64,000 bases of DNA from Anolis sagrei (Eukaryota > Chordata > Lepidosauria > Squamata > Anolidae), in contig NC_090023.1 of NCBI RefSeq assembly GCF_037176765.1, positions 108,382,366 to 108,446,365 on the forward strand, written 5' to 3'. Position 1 is the first letter of the stretch; every line of letters starts with the position of its first letter. Made by a program: the position numbers and the translations under genes. This document shows positions 53,040 to 63,205 of the stretch, in pieces. The notes beneath the pieces were generated by a model. The model ran no database searches. It was not told the DNA's origin and worked only from the letters and a program-made list of their open reading frames with translations.

Positions 53040-53850
53040 CGAAAGATGACTGGCACAACCTGGGGATCACAACCAGATACAGTGAAGACATCTGCCCTTG
53101 CGCTATGCTACTCTGACTCATGACCAGTGTGGAACACATCTCACCACACTAAAACAGTTGATGTGACTCTTAATGAGACATGCCTCATTATCACAGGGTG
53201 TCTGCGCCCTACACCACTGGAGAAATTACACTGCTTAGCTGGTATTGCACCACCCGACATCCGCCGGGAAGTTGCAGCCAATAGTGAAAGGACCAAGGCA
53301 GAGACATCTCCAGCTCATCCCTTGTTTGGGTATCAGCCAGCACGTCAACGACTTAAATCAAGAAATAGTTTTCTAAGATCTACAGAGACACTCGCTGGAA
53401 CACCTCAGCAAGCGAGAGCTCAAAAGTGGCAGGCTCAAACCCAGAACCTCAATCTGTGGGTGATACCAGATGAGAGACTCCCCCCTGGGCACACAGAAGA
53501 CTGGGCGACTTGGAAGGCGCTGAACAGACTGCGCTCTGGCACCACGAGATGCAGAGCCAATCTTAAGAAATGGGGCTACAAAATTGAATCCACGACATGC
53601 GAGTGTGGAGAAGAGCAAACTACTGACCACCTGCTGCAATGCAACCTGAGCCCTGCCACATGCACGATGGAGGACCTTCTTGCGGCAACACCAGAGGCAC
53701 TCCAAGTGGCCAGATACTGGTCAAAGGACATTTAATCAGCTACCAAGTTTGCAAAATTTGTTTTTTTATCTGTTTGTTTGTTTTGTTCTGTTAGAAATGT
53801 AATACAATGTTCTGGTTGCAGATGACACGATAAATAAATATAAATAGCAT
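53040..53850 (+). mobile_element. Non-LTR retrotransposon (DHLLQCN family), plus-strand fragment
   Basis: Carries the C-terminal ORF2 part (open at 53127-53735): MWNTSHHTKTVDVTLNETC, LEKLHCLAGIAPPDIRREVA and CECGEEQTTDHLLQCN, ending EALQVARYWSKDI. Then a 3' tail ends GATGACACGATAAATAAATA. It is opposite in orientation to the related piece at 55707-56158. Confidence 0.85.
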
Positions 53851-54190
53851 TATATATTACTATATTGTACTATACCACTATACTGCAAGGTTATAAGTAA
53901 TATTACATGCAATATATAATATGCAATCATTATATTTTTTTATATATTATTATATTGTACTTTATTATTATACCACAATATATTTAATACTCTACCAATA
54001 TATTATACTACTACTCTGCAGTCCAGATAGTATTCTGCAGTCCAGATCTGGAAGTACTGGAAGAAGGCGCGGAATAAATCAACTAATAAATTAATTTGGC
54101 ACAAACCAGGGTTTTCCTGGTTTGTGCCGAATTAATGTGGGACTAGCCAGAACATCGTCTGAACAACCCCTTTTCTATTGCAGAAGTTTC
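53850..54190. other. AT-rich intergenic stretch
   Basis: Very AT-rich run rich in TATATTA words, plus a short inverted pair around 54105-54130 (GGCACAAACCAGG / CCTGGTTTGTGCC). No gene. Confidence 0.6.
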
Positions 54191-54194
54191 CGCA

Positions 54195-54345
54195 ATAAAT
54201 GAGCTTTAACACTACTTCAATGCTATGAAATCCTGAGGTTTGAAGTTTGAGGCACCAGCCCTCTTTGGCAGAGAAGGCAAAAGGCCTTATAAGACTCCCA
54301 TGATTTTACAGCATTGAGCAAGTGGTATCAAACTGCATTAATTCT
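54195..54345. mobile_element. Remnant of the 34335-family MITE
   Basis: TTCAATGCTATGAAATCCTG at the left and CAGCATTGAGCAAGTGGTAT, then CAAACTGCATTAATTC at the right. Confidence 0.5.
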
Positions 54346-54884
54346 CCAGTGTTGATGTACCCTTTGTCATGTAAAATGTGTCTTGTCCACAATCATACAT
54401 TTCATGATGTTGGTCTATGTATTTCGGTAGGGATCACACACTCAATTATGTTTTTATTGGAGGTGGTATGAAGTTGGCACTTTGATGATATTTTTAATTA
54501 TCTTTAACTTTTAACTTAATCAAGTTTTAACTGTGCTTTAATGTACGTTCACTATTACAGGAGTTTTAGGACAGTGATTAGAGTCTATTTGTGTATTTTC
54601 TTTCTTTTTTTTGTCTTTTACTGTTGATATGGTCAGTGGACTAATCGATACTCTTTACTTACTTTTATCGAGATTGGTCATTGCTCTCCTAAGAAGTAAG
54701 CATCTTCTGATTTCCTGGCTGCAGTCAGCCTGTAATATTAAATATTATTTTGACTGTAATATTAAATATTTTGAGTCTATCTCTAATATTAAATCAGTCT
54801 GGTAGTTCTCAGCCTACTGGGAGGAGAGCAATGTCCGATCTCGATAAAATAGTGAAGAGTAGAGACATCACACCGGCAACGAAA

Positions 54885-55045
54885 ATTTATTTATTTATTT
54901 ATTTCAGTTACTTCTACCCCGCCCTTCTCACCCCCGAGGGGGGACTCAGTGCGGCTTACAAAAGAAGACACAATTCGATGCCTATGTCAAATATACATGC
55001 ATACATAAAAGCAATTAAACAGTTAACAGGTTAAAATCATCAGTA
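54885..55045 (+). repeat. Squamate LINE/SINE tail fragment
   Basis: (TTTA)n, CTTCTACCCCGCCCTTCTCA, then GGGACTCAGTGCGGCTTACA: the best-kept copy of the tail family here. Confidence 0.7.
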
Positions 55046-55084
55046 CATAACACAATAGAAAACTAATCTTATGCTCAGTGTTCA

Positions 55085-55550
55085 GAGTTCCATAAATCCA
55101 TTCCGCATAAAGCAATGGTATTCCCCATAGTCACCTATGGATGTGAGAGCTGGACCATAGGGAAGGCTGAGCAAAGGAAGATAGATGCTTTTGAACTGTG
55201 GTGTTGGAGGAAAGTATTGAGAGTGCCTTGGACCGCAAGAAGATCAAACCAGTCCATACTTCAGGAAATAAAGCCCAACTGCTCATTGGAGAGAAGGACA
55301 GCAGAGGCCAAGATGAAGTACTTTGACCACATCGTGAGAAGAAAGGAAAGCTTAGAGAAGACAATGATGCTGGGGAAAATAAAAGGAAAAGGGAAGAGGG
55401 GCCGACCAAGGGCAAGATGGCATCCTTGAAGTGACTGGATTGACTTTGAAGGAGCAGGGGGTGGTGATGGTCGACAGGGAGCTCTGGTGTGGGCTGGTCC
55501 ATGAGGTCACGAAGAGTCGGAAACGACTGAACAAATGAACAACACAACAA
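55085..55550 (+). mobile_element. Bov-B (RTE) LINE 3' fragment
   Basis: IVTYGCESWTIGKAEQRKID, then AFELWCWRKVLRVPWTARRS and NQSILQEI is the diagnostic RTE/Bov-B ORF2 C-terminus. The 3' end GAGTCGGAAACGACTGAAC and an AACAACACAACAA tail follow. Truncated at the 5' side and diverged. Confidence 0.9.
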
Positions 55551-55555
55551 AGTCC

Positions 55556-55675
55556 TTAGCCTGTGGGTCTCCAAGTGTTTTGGCCTACAACTCCCAGAAA
55601 TCCCAGCTAGCTGTTAGGATTTCTGGGAGTCGAAGGCAAAACATCTGGGAACCCACTGGTTTACAATAAGAACCA
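55556..55675. mobile_element. hAT-type MITE (CAGTGGTTCTC family), truncated
   Basis: CTTAGCCTGTGGGTCTCCAA to GGGAACCCACTGG. The right end is followed by a tandem doubling of AACCACTGGTTTACAATAAG. The left terminus is missing next to the Bov-B tail. Confidence 0.65.
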
Positions 55676-55706
55676 CTGGTTTACAATAAGGAACACCTTT
55701 CAGTAT

Positions 55707-56158
55707 TATTTATTTATTTATCGTGTCAGTGCAACCAGTCGATTATATTACATTTCTAACAGAACAATGCAAAAAGAGCAGACAAAATACAGAATTGTGA
55801 GTTTGGTAGTTGATTAAATGTCCTTTGACCAGTATCTGGCCACTTGGAGTGCCTCTGGTGTTGCTGCAAGAAGGTCCTCCATTGTGCATGTGGCAGGGCT
55901 CAGGTTGCATTGCAGCAGGTGGTCAGTGGTTTGCTCCTCTCCACACTCGCATGTCGAGGATTCCACTTTGTAGCCCCATTTCTGAAGGTTTGCTCTGCAT
56001 CTCGTGGTGCCAGAGCGCAGTCTGTTCAGTGCCTTCCAAGTCGCCCAGTCCTCTGTGTGCCCAGGGGGGAGTCTCTCATTTGGTATCAGCCATTGGTTGA
56101 GGTTCTGGGTTTGAGCCTGCCACTTTTGGACTCTCGCTTGCTGAGGTGTTCCGGTGTT
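55707..56158 (-). mobile_element. Non-LTR retrotransposon (DHLLQCN family), minus-strand fragment
   Basis: Tail ATTTATTTATCGTGTCAGTG, then on the minus strand LNRLRSGTTRCRANLQKWGY and CECGEEQTTDHLLQCN. Truncated at 56158, within 50 bp of the DCUN1D2 promoter's ETS site. Confidence 0.85.
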
Positions 56159-56481
56159 CCTTTCAGTGATAAATGGCAGGTGATAATGATAAATGACTTT
56201 AGAACCCGGAAGTGACATCTCGAGTGTGGCGCCTCCTCAAAGCAGCAGTAGTCTGTGGCTCCAGTCCGTTAGTGACGAAGTGCATTGTGGGTAGCGTAGT
56301 TCCCCCTCCTCCCTGCTGCCGCGCTTGTCAATGTCAGGCCTTGCTGCTGCCGCCTTCCTCAGAGCGAGAGCCTCAGCTGCCGGAGTAGGAGCCGCATTGG
56401 GGGAGGCGTAGAGACGACCTTCTCCGCTGCTGTTGAAGGAGGAAGAGAAGAACGAGGCAGCGGGGACTTCCGGGTGAAGCC

Positions 56482-56496
56482 ATGGCTGGCGGTTGA
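56482..56496 (+). promoter_or_regulatory. DCUN1D2: Minimal upstream ORF in DCUN1D2 leader
   Basis: GAAGCCATGG gives a near-ideal Kozak start; the frame is Met-Ala-Gly-Gly-stop. It is 185 bp upstream of the main ATG, if the transcript starts before it. Confidence 0.45.
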
Positions 56497-56666
56497 GAGG
56501 GTCGTGAGGGAAACAGGAGGAGGAGAAGGAGGGGGGGGGGGGGGAGATTGGAGTGGAGTCAGTGAAGTGAAGGCGGCCCGGTCCGCGCCTGCGCAGAAGG
56601 ACGCCGTAGCGGCGGCGGCGGCGGCGCTGGCGAGTGAAGTTGGGGGAAAGCGCCGCTGGAAATAAA

Positions 56667-56669
56667 ATG
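56667..56669 (+). CDS. DCUN1D2: DCUN1D2 coding exon 1 (start codon only)
   Basis: GGAAATAAAATG|GTAGGT: the ATG is the last codon of exon 1, directly followed by a good donor. Joined to exon 2 it reads [15 protein letters not shown], the exact N-terminus of DCN1-like protein 2. A one-codon first coding exon is also how I recall the human gene. Confidence 0.88.
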
Positions 56670-57480
56670 GTAGGTTGGGACGCGGGACGGTAAGGTGGGA
56701 GCGGGGAAAGAAAGGAAGGAAGGAAGGGGAACGGGGCCAGCTGTTTGTGGGCATCCGCCTCCCCGCTTGAGGAGGAGAAGGAGGAGACTCCGGAGGGTCC
56801 CCTTCTTCTCCTCCTGGGGGCAAAGGGCAGAGCAAGAGGCGACCTCCCTCTCTCCCTCCCTCAGGCACAAGGCTTAAAGGGCTCCCCCCTCTTTTTGGTC
56901 GGAGGGCAGGAAAGGGAGAGCGCCGGGCGAGGAGTCCTAGCCGCGCGGCCACCACGAACCTTGCCCTTTTTTGGGAAAGAAGGGGAGAAGCCGGGCAGGT
57001 GGCTTCAAGCCCGGCCCTCCTTCCCCTTCTCAGAGTGCATGGACAAGTAAATAAATAATAAGTCATCACTACAGGTTGAGCGCCCCCTGCTTCCCTCTCC
57101 CTCCCCCCAACCCAGAAGAGTTTTAGGTGTTTTCCCTCCAGATTTGGGATCCTTTGCAGAGATGGGTCTCTTCTATATGGGACCTGAACCACCACACATC
57201 TATGCTTTCTAGATGCCTGGCCTCAAGGAGCATTTTATGCACAGTATTTTTTAAAACTTGTTTTACTTTACTTATTCGTAATGGAGGTGTTTCCAGTAGA
57301 CCTAGCCTGAAAGTGGTTTTGTATTGTAGGGGCAAAGAACCCTACAATACAGCGTTTTTAAATTTTATTTCTTCACTTCTCACTCAGTATACAGCATTTT
57401 AAAAAAGTAATTACTTCTTCGCGTTGTTTATACGTAATGGGATCTTTTAAAGGTGGGGGACCCAAGGCAAAACCTCTAAA

Positions 57481-57576
57481 ATCATAGAATCACAGAGTTG
57501 GAAGTGACCTTGTGGGCCATCCAGTCCAACCCCCTGCCAAGAAGCAGAAAAATTGCATTCAAAGTACCCCCAGATT
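57481..57576 (-). mobile_element. CR1 LINE 3' tail (copy E)
   Basis: ATCATAGAATCACAGAGTTG, then GGGCCATCCAGTCCAACCCC: the last about 95 bp of CR1 in reverse. Confidence 0.85.
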
Positions 57577-58092
57577 CATTTAGATTCATTTATACAGGGG
57601 TTTCTTAACAGTTATTTATTAAATCCACAAGCATGTGGACAATTTCAACAGAAAGGAGGAAGCCCTGAAAATGAACAAAATCTGGCTACGAGTATTGAAA
57701 AAACTCTAAAATCAGAACAGTAAATAAAGAACAACACTAAAAAAACAGGGGACTTCCAGACAAGAAACAATCAGGGCCAGCTAATCACATCCCAACAAAG
57801 GATTCCCCCAGGCAGGAAGCAGCCAAGCCTTGAAGTTGCAAGGCTATTCAGGGCTAATCAAGGTGATCACTTGCAGTATTCACAACTGCCTCAAGCAGAC
57901 AAAAGTTCTTTCTCCCACCCTGGACATTCCACAGATATATAAACCTCACTTACCTAGTTTCCAACAACCCTCACAACCACTAAGGATGCCTACCATAGAT
58001 GTAGGCAAAACGTCAGAAAAGAACATGAACATACAGCCTGGAAAAGTCACAGCAACCCAGTGTTCTGGCCACGAAAGCCTTCGACAACATGT
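57577..58092 (+). mobile_element. Penelope-like (tentative) 3' fragment
   Basis: CAAGCATGTGGACAATTTCA, CAATCAGGGCCAGCTAATCA and CCACAGATATATAAACCTCA, to GCCTTCGACAAC. On the plus strand, broken pieces resemble the C-terminal coding end of the family at 1236. Confidence 0.65.
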
Positions 58093-58309
58093 TATCTGTT
58101 TACTTTATTCATACATAATGAGATCTTTTGGAGGTGGGACCCAAAGCAAAACCATTAGATTCATTTATATAGAGATTTTTAATAGTCATTTATTTCTTTT
58201 TTTTTATGCACAATGAAATCTCTTGGAGGTAGGACCCAAGCCTAAACTGCCACATTCATTTGTGTTTCCTATACACCTAGCTTGAAGATGATTTTATACA
58301 CAGTATTTT

Positions 58310-59746
58310 AAATATTATTTTATCCCACCTTTCTCTCGATATAGGGGCTCAGTCTTCCGCATAGATAGAGCAGGGTGTCACTCTCTCAGCCATTTGGGCA
58401 GTTTTGGAGCATTTTGGATTTATGGATAAGGGTGCAGTACTTTGTGTCACTTGCCCCTTTGCTATTGTTGCCTCCCTGACTTTTTGCACACTAGCCCAAG
58501 GCAGTTTGAATATATATTCCTCCTCCCTTCAATACATGGATGTATATACACAAAACTGTTGGTTGCTGAAAAGCCTCAACCTGTTCTGTGGTTGGTTTTA
58601 TAGGGTGGTTCATAGGCTGCTAGAGCAAAGGTGCCTGGCAGGCAGACGGAAGCAGCATATGGTGTATTTCTGCCATTAAACTGTGTCTCCTTCCCTGCTT
58701 TTGTACCGGAGGAGAGTTCCGTTTGGCTATAGACCAAGTCACTGCCATACGCTGCCCTAATCCCTAACCCGGCCATTGGCACCACCTCTTTTCTCTTGCT
58801 TTCCTCCCTTGAAATGGCTGGATCCTTTTAGAGGAAACAAAGTTGACACCAAGTGCCCGAATTAGAAGAAGAAACTGTAAATGTTCTTTAAAAAACACTT
58901 TCTTCTGTGTTGGCGTCTCAGTGATAAACTGTTTTTTCAAACTATTATTGTTGCCTGTAGGAGCTCTAATAACTTTCAGGCCTTTTCTACACGCTATTCA
59001 TAAAAAGAGGAATATGAATCAAAACTCATTAGAGGAGAAACAAAGAAAAACAACCTCACTGTGCTTTAAGGGGAAAGTTTTAATACTTCAGTATAGTAAT
59101 TGGTTGTTAGATACAAAAAAGAGTAATTACATTTCATTTTTTCAGTGTAATTGCTTCCTGATTTGTTACATGAAACATGTTTAAATACAGTAGAGAAGTG
59201 TAATATATATTTAGTTTACTAACAGTATGTGTAAGTTATGCAGTTTCTCAGTCAAAAGTGATTTTTATATGGAAGTTTCAGTCTTGAAGGAAGGTGTCAT
59301 GTGTTTTAAGGCCATATTAACAGTATTGAAATTCAGCTAAAATATTGCAATAGACACATGATGTTGAAGCATCTTAATCTTGTCTATGTTCTGGAAGACA
59401 TATTTTTAAATATATGGCTTATAACAAACTGTTTCAGAAACTATTTCATTGATATTTTAAGTACTTAAAAGTAAATCTGGGGTTCTCAATGCTAGACTTT
59501 CTTACCCGGAAAGCTGATTATTGTATGTGTGTTTAAAATGTACATATAGGTGCTGCCATTTCACTTTTCAGAAGTGGATGCCTTTAACTACAGAAGAAAA
59601 AGGATTTCCTTCGGTTATCCTGGAGTGAAATGTGTTACCCAACAGGAGAACCAAACCCCTTTTAAAGATAGGCAGTTATAGTAGAATTCTGAAACAAACG
59701 TCTGGATTGGCTTCATTTGCTTTTGTACTTCTTTTGCATCCCAAAG
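58310..59746. other. DCUN1D2: DCUN1D2 intron 1, unique part
   Basis: No clear element apart from a short tail-family trace (58305-58350). Frames up to 113 codons have no recognised product. Confidence 0.5.
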
Positions 59747-59963
59747 CATAAACTTAAATCGTCTCAGAAGGACAAGGTCCGCCAGTTTATGGCAGTTACC
59801 CAGGCTGGTGAAAGGACTGCTATATACTGTTTAATGCAAAATGAATGGAAACTAGAAGTGGCAACAGACAACTACTTTCAGAATCCAGACTTGTACTACA
59901 AAGAATCCATGAAAATTTCAATAGATAGGAAGAAATTAGAACAATTATATAGCAGGTACAAAG
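59747..59963 (+). CDS. DCUN1D2: DCUN1D2 exon 2
   Basis: Encodes [60 protein letters not shown] and [12 protein letters not shown] plus one base, residues 2-73. This is the UBA-like N-terminal domain (about 8-45) and the linker of DCN1-like protein 2. Family role: binds a cullin and a NEDD8 E2 (UBE2M or UBE2F) and promotes cullin neddylation. The catalytic-assist PONY domain lies in later exons outside the window. The acceptor is CCCAAAG and the donor GTAAGT. The paralogue DCUN1D1 starts [16 protein letters not shown], but HKLKSSQ and the TMCO3 neighbour favour DCUN1D2. Confidence 0.95.
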
Positions 59964-62887
59964 GTAAGTTTTCTGTTTCATTTTTTTCCATTGAAATTGT
60001 GTGCTATTTTAGTTTAAATCCTGGGAGCAATAGGGAGGGGTTGTATTCTAAAACACATAATAAAAAGTAAACCTTATTGAACTCAGTGAAATTTTATTCT
60101 TTACCAATTCATAGTAAACAGTAATGTAACACTCTGTTGTAATTTTTTTTCCATATGAATACTGATGAGGTGAGCAAACTTCTTAAATGTGAAAGTTATT
60201 TTACAACATTTTGTATGAAACAATGTGAGCCCTGGCAAGTACAGCATTGGTGGTAAGGAAAAACAAATGAGCCACTTCGTATGTTGGAAAGACACTAGCA
60301 GTTTATAGGTGGTATAACGGATGTTATGGTATTTGATTAATTACACAAGGAAATTTGTGTTGAGTTGCATAATTAAACTTTCTGACCCTGATCCAATTCC
60401 CCACACAGATCACATCCTGGAATTACATGTGTACATTGAATGCTCATTCAAACAGGGCTACTGTTTTTACTTGCTGTGTAGCTTACAGAGGATGTGTTCT
60501 CAAGGGCACATCACATGTGTATTCATTTCCACACTGGAATACATATATATGCTCACCAGAAAACAAATTAATTTAAAGCAGTAAAAAAAAGAAAATACAA
60601 CATTCACATTTGGATGCATCTTTTTAACTATAGTTTCTGGTCTAACAAGAATACACGTGGGCCTATTTCTTGTTACACATCTCCTTAATTTGGTCAGTAT
60701 TTATATCTTTGTTAAACTCATAAATATTTTCTTTATTTTAAGTTGTAAGAAGTTTAGTTGTGGCATTTTTTCTTAACATCTTAGGTCTGTCTTAAAGTGT
60801 TCATATTGCTGTAAACAACCTGTATGATATTTTTGCCATTATAGAGATTTTTGGTAAATTGTTAGTAAGGTAATAAATAAATTTAGTTAATTTTTTGAGA
60901 GGAAAATTGCTTTTGAAGATATTGTTTGTTTCCTACCAACATTAGACAAAAATATTGTATACATGAAAATACACATTGCAATAAAACATTTTGCAACAAT
61001 GAAATATCTAATTAATGTAAAACACAAAACATTGCAATAAAACATATTTTGCAACAATGAAATGTCTAATTAATGAAAAACACAAAACATTAGAAGTCCA
61101 GCATTTCCATTTACAGTAGTAATTATTGAAAACCTGCCTAAATAGAAAGGCTTTTGTTTGCTGGCAGGGCTATCTTAATGGAATAGGCATCCCACAATTT
61201 TGGAGTAGTTATTGTGAAAGTTTACCTTTTGTTCTTACTAAATGTACCTCTAGAGGTGATGGAGCTGAAAGAAGGGTATCTCCTCCAAATCTTACAATTT
61301 GGGCTGACTTTATAGAGCTCAAATGCATCCATATCTTACATTCATATTCCTGGCTCTTTCAGAAGATGTTCACTCAAATGCAGTGACACTTGGTGATCAC
61401 AGCGTTTTTTATGTTGTTTTTCACAAGAGTCTTTAATATTATCTAATAGCAAAGAATCTTTGTTGTTATCTGAGATGCTTGACTTGGGGCTTTGATTCCC
61501 TCTCAGGGTAAACAAACCTGTTGATCCTGAAAAAGTAAAAATTTTCCAGAAATGTATTTTGGCAGTTCCTTGTTCTGAGTCTTGTTGTTCATAAGGTGAT
61601 TGTTGTTGCTAGCTCAGGGTACTTATTTTGTTACACATGTCTAATAAATTTACTTTTCAGTGGTTTGTTGCTAACACATAGCTTACTGAAATTTTTATAT
61701 TGTTTGGCATCCACATAGACAGGCTGAATAGGAAACTTACTTCATTTGCATGTAAAGGTATTACACTATTGAACTACTTAAAATCTACTTTAAAAAACTA
61801 CTTAGTCTGCTTGGATTTTTATTCCCTACCTTGTTCTTTAACACTTCAGCACATCTGTCATATCTGTTATTTGTTTCTACTAATCATTTTCCTCAGGAAC
61901 CACATATCTAAGATTTTTGCTCATAACTAAATCTTTTCTACTCTAATGCTCTTGTTTCCGAGACCTCCATTGTTAATATGGGCCATAACATAACTGTAAA
62001 GTAGATCCTTAGGATCAAGGTTTTTTCTGTCTAGAATGCTATTGTCAAGCCCTGGATGGTTGAATCAGTGATTAGGAAGGGCTAACAGTACACACTTCAT
62101 ATATTTTCTTCTAGTTTGTTGTTTAAATATTGTTGGCATGCATCTTTGTTCTGTTCCCAGATAACAAAAGAAGCATAGCTTTTCCTGTTACTGACAAGCA
62201 TATAATGTTGTAAAATTCTGAACCCCAACCTTAGTTATATAGTAGTTCCATTAACTAGAACGGAAATGTATTTCTTTCTATTAAAATGAAATATCTTTCT
62301 ACAGTCAAGAGAAATAAGCATTATAGCCACAAATTTTTATACTTGTGTTAATCAGCTACAGTTTTAGTTTATTAACAAGCAAAGGATTGCAACAAATGTT
62401 GTCTGGTAAAAGCAATAGGGCTCAGATTTCTTGTTTTCACAGGAGGAAAATGCATCCTTTTGTGAACTCACTGTCTAGTGAAGGTAGTTTACAGAGAAGT
62501 GACAGTCAGACCCTGAATATATACTTGTTGCAACCAGTAGCTGGAATTGAGGCTGGGATAAAATTAAGCCTAATATTCTGCTTCCCTGGGCTATCAGTGA
62601 GGTTTTTGAAAACTTGTAACACCGACAGTGGATTATATTCAAAGTTGCTTGTCAAAACATTTTTAATTTTACTCAAACCTATTTCACGGCCAGAAGAACT
62701 GTACATTACATATGCAGTGACTATTTGGGAAATTTGCTTTTTTCATTACAGTTATGATGATCTGCAAACCAAATACTCCACAGATTACTCAAAGACGTTA
62801 GAAAGTAAACTTTAAACAGTATGATATTTGATAATGCACCTGCAATTCAGCGCTTCAGTAGAAGGATCAGAACAAAGTGACTCTTGA
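59964..62887. other. DCUN1D2: DCUN1D2 intron 2 (start)
   Basis: AT-rich intron. It contains a two-unit tandem duplication at 60974-61088. The next exon, expected to read DPQDENKIGVDGIQ, was not found before the window end. The 156-codon frame at 62345-62815 has no recognised relatives. Confidence 0.6.
60974..61088. repeat. Two-unit tandem duplication (about 57 bp)
   Basis: CATTGCAATAAAACAT, then TTGCAACAATGAAATRTCTA and ATTAATG occurs twice in a row (60974-61029, 61030-61088) with few differences, so the duplication is recent. Confidence 0.9.
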
Positions 62888-63197
62888 CAGGCCCGTAGCC
62901 AGGATTTCGATTCGGGGGGGGGGGGCGGCTCAGTTTTTTCAGGGGGGGTTCGGGGGGGCTGAGTTTTGGAGGGGGCTGAGTCTGAGTGAAAGAGGGTCTA
63001 CCCTAGCAAACCTTTTGTAGCATTACCCCAATACCCCCATGCATATGGGATATATTGAGTATGGTGATCAGATCATGATATGAATAAACATAACAGTTTA
63101 AATAATGCACCAGTAAGGCCTTTTCGCGAACCACCATGATAATTTGGGAGGGGGGGCTGAAGCCCCTCAAGCCCCCCCCCCCCCGGCTACATGCCTG
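62888..63197. mobile_element. hAT-type MITE with G/C tracts, copy 2
   Basis: TIRs CAGGCCCGTAGCCAGG and CCGGCTACATGCCTG. Flanks ACTCTTGA (62880-62887) and ACTCTTGT (63198-63205). The core from GAAAGAGGGTCTACCCTAGC on is nearly identical to 27914-28187. Extra G-rich sequence near the left end makes it 36 bp longer. Confidence 0.9.
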
Positions 63198-63205
63198 ACT
63201 CTTGT

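Larger units (their letters stand above)
56200..56700 (+). promoter_or_regulatory. DCUN1D2: CpG-island promoter and first exon of DCUN1D2
   Basis: CpG-dense block. CCGGAAGTGA (56206-56215) is an ETS/GABP site. GTGCATTGTGGGTAGCGTAG (from 56280) is an SBS/ZNF143-like site in reverse. The GCGGCGGCGG run (about 56609-56627) lies in the 5' UTR. Exon 1 ends at 56669. The transcription start is probably between 56280 and 56400. No TATA box is seen. Confidence 0.8.
57150..58310. repeat. Degenerate tandem repeat in DCUN1D2 intron 1
   Basis: Four related modules (near 57268, 57425, 58105 and 58199) share TTNATNCRTAATGRGATCTT, then GGAGGTGGGACCCAA and TAGATTCATTTATA. Spacing is uneven, and a CR1 tail and a Penelope-like piece interrupt the array. 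Confidence 0.55.

Noticed and set aside
55115-55429. A 104-codon frame with YGCESW... that could be called a host gene
   Set aside because: It is the C-terminus of the Bov-B/RTE reverse transcriptase and lacks the rest of the protein.
56359-57195. A 278-codon minus-strand frame across the DCUN1D2 island
   Set aside because: Low-complexity Pro/Ser/Arg sequence produced by CpG-island composition. It overlaps the true exon on the other strand and resembles no protein.
62345-62815. A 156-codon plus-strand frame in DCUN1D2 intron 2
   Set aside because: AT-rich, with no recognisable domain and no matching splice sites for DCUN1D2. It does not match the expected DPQDENK exon.
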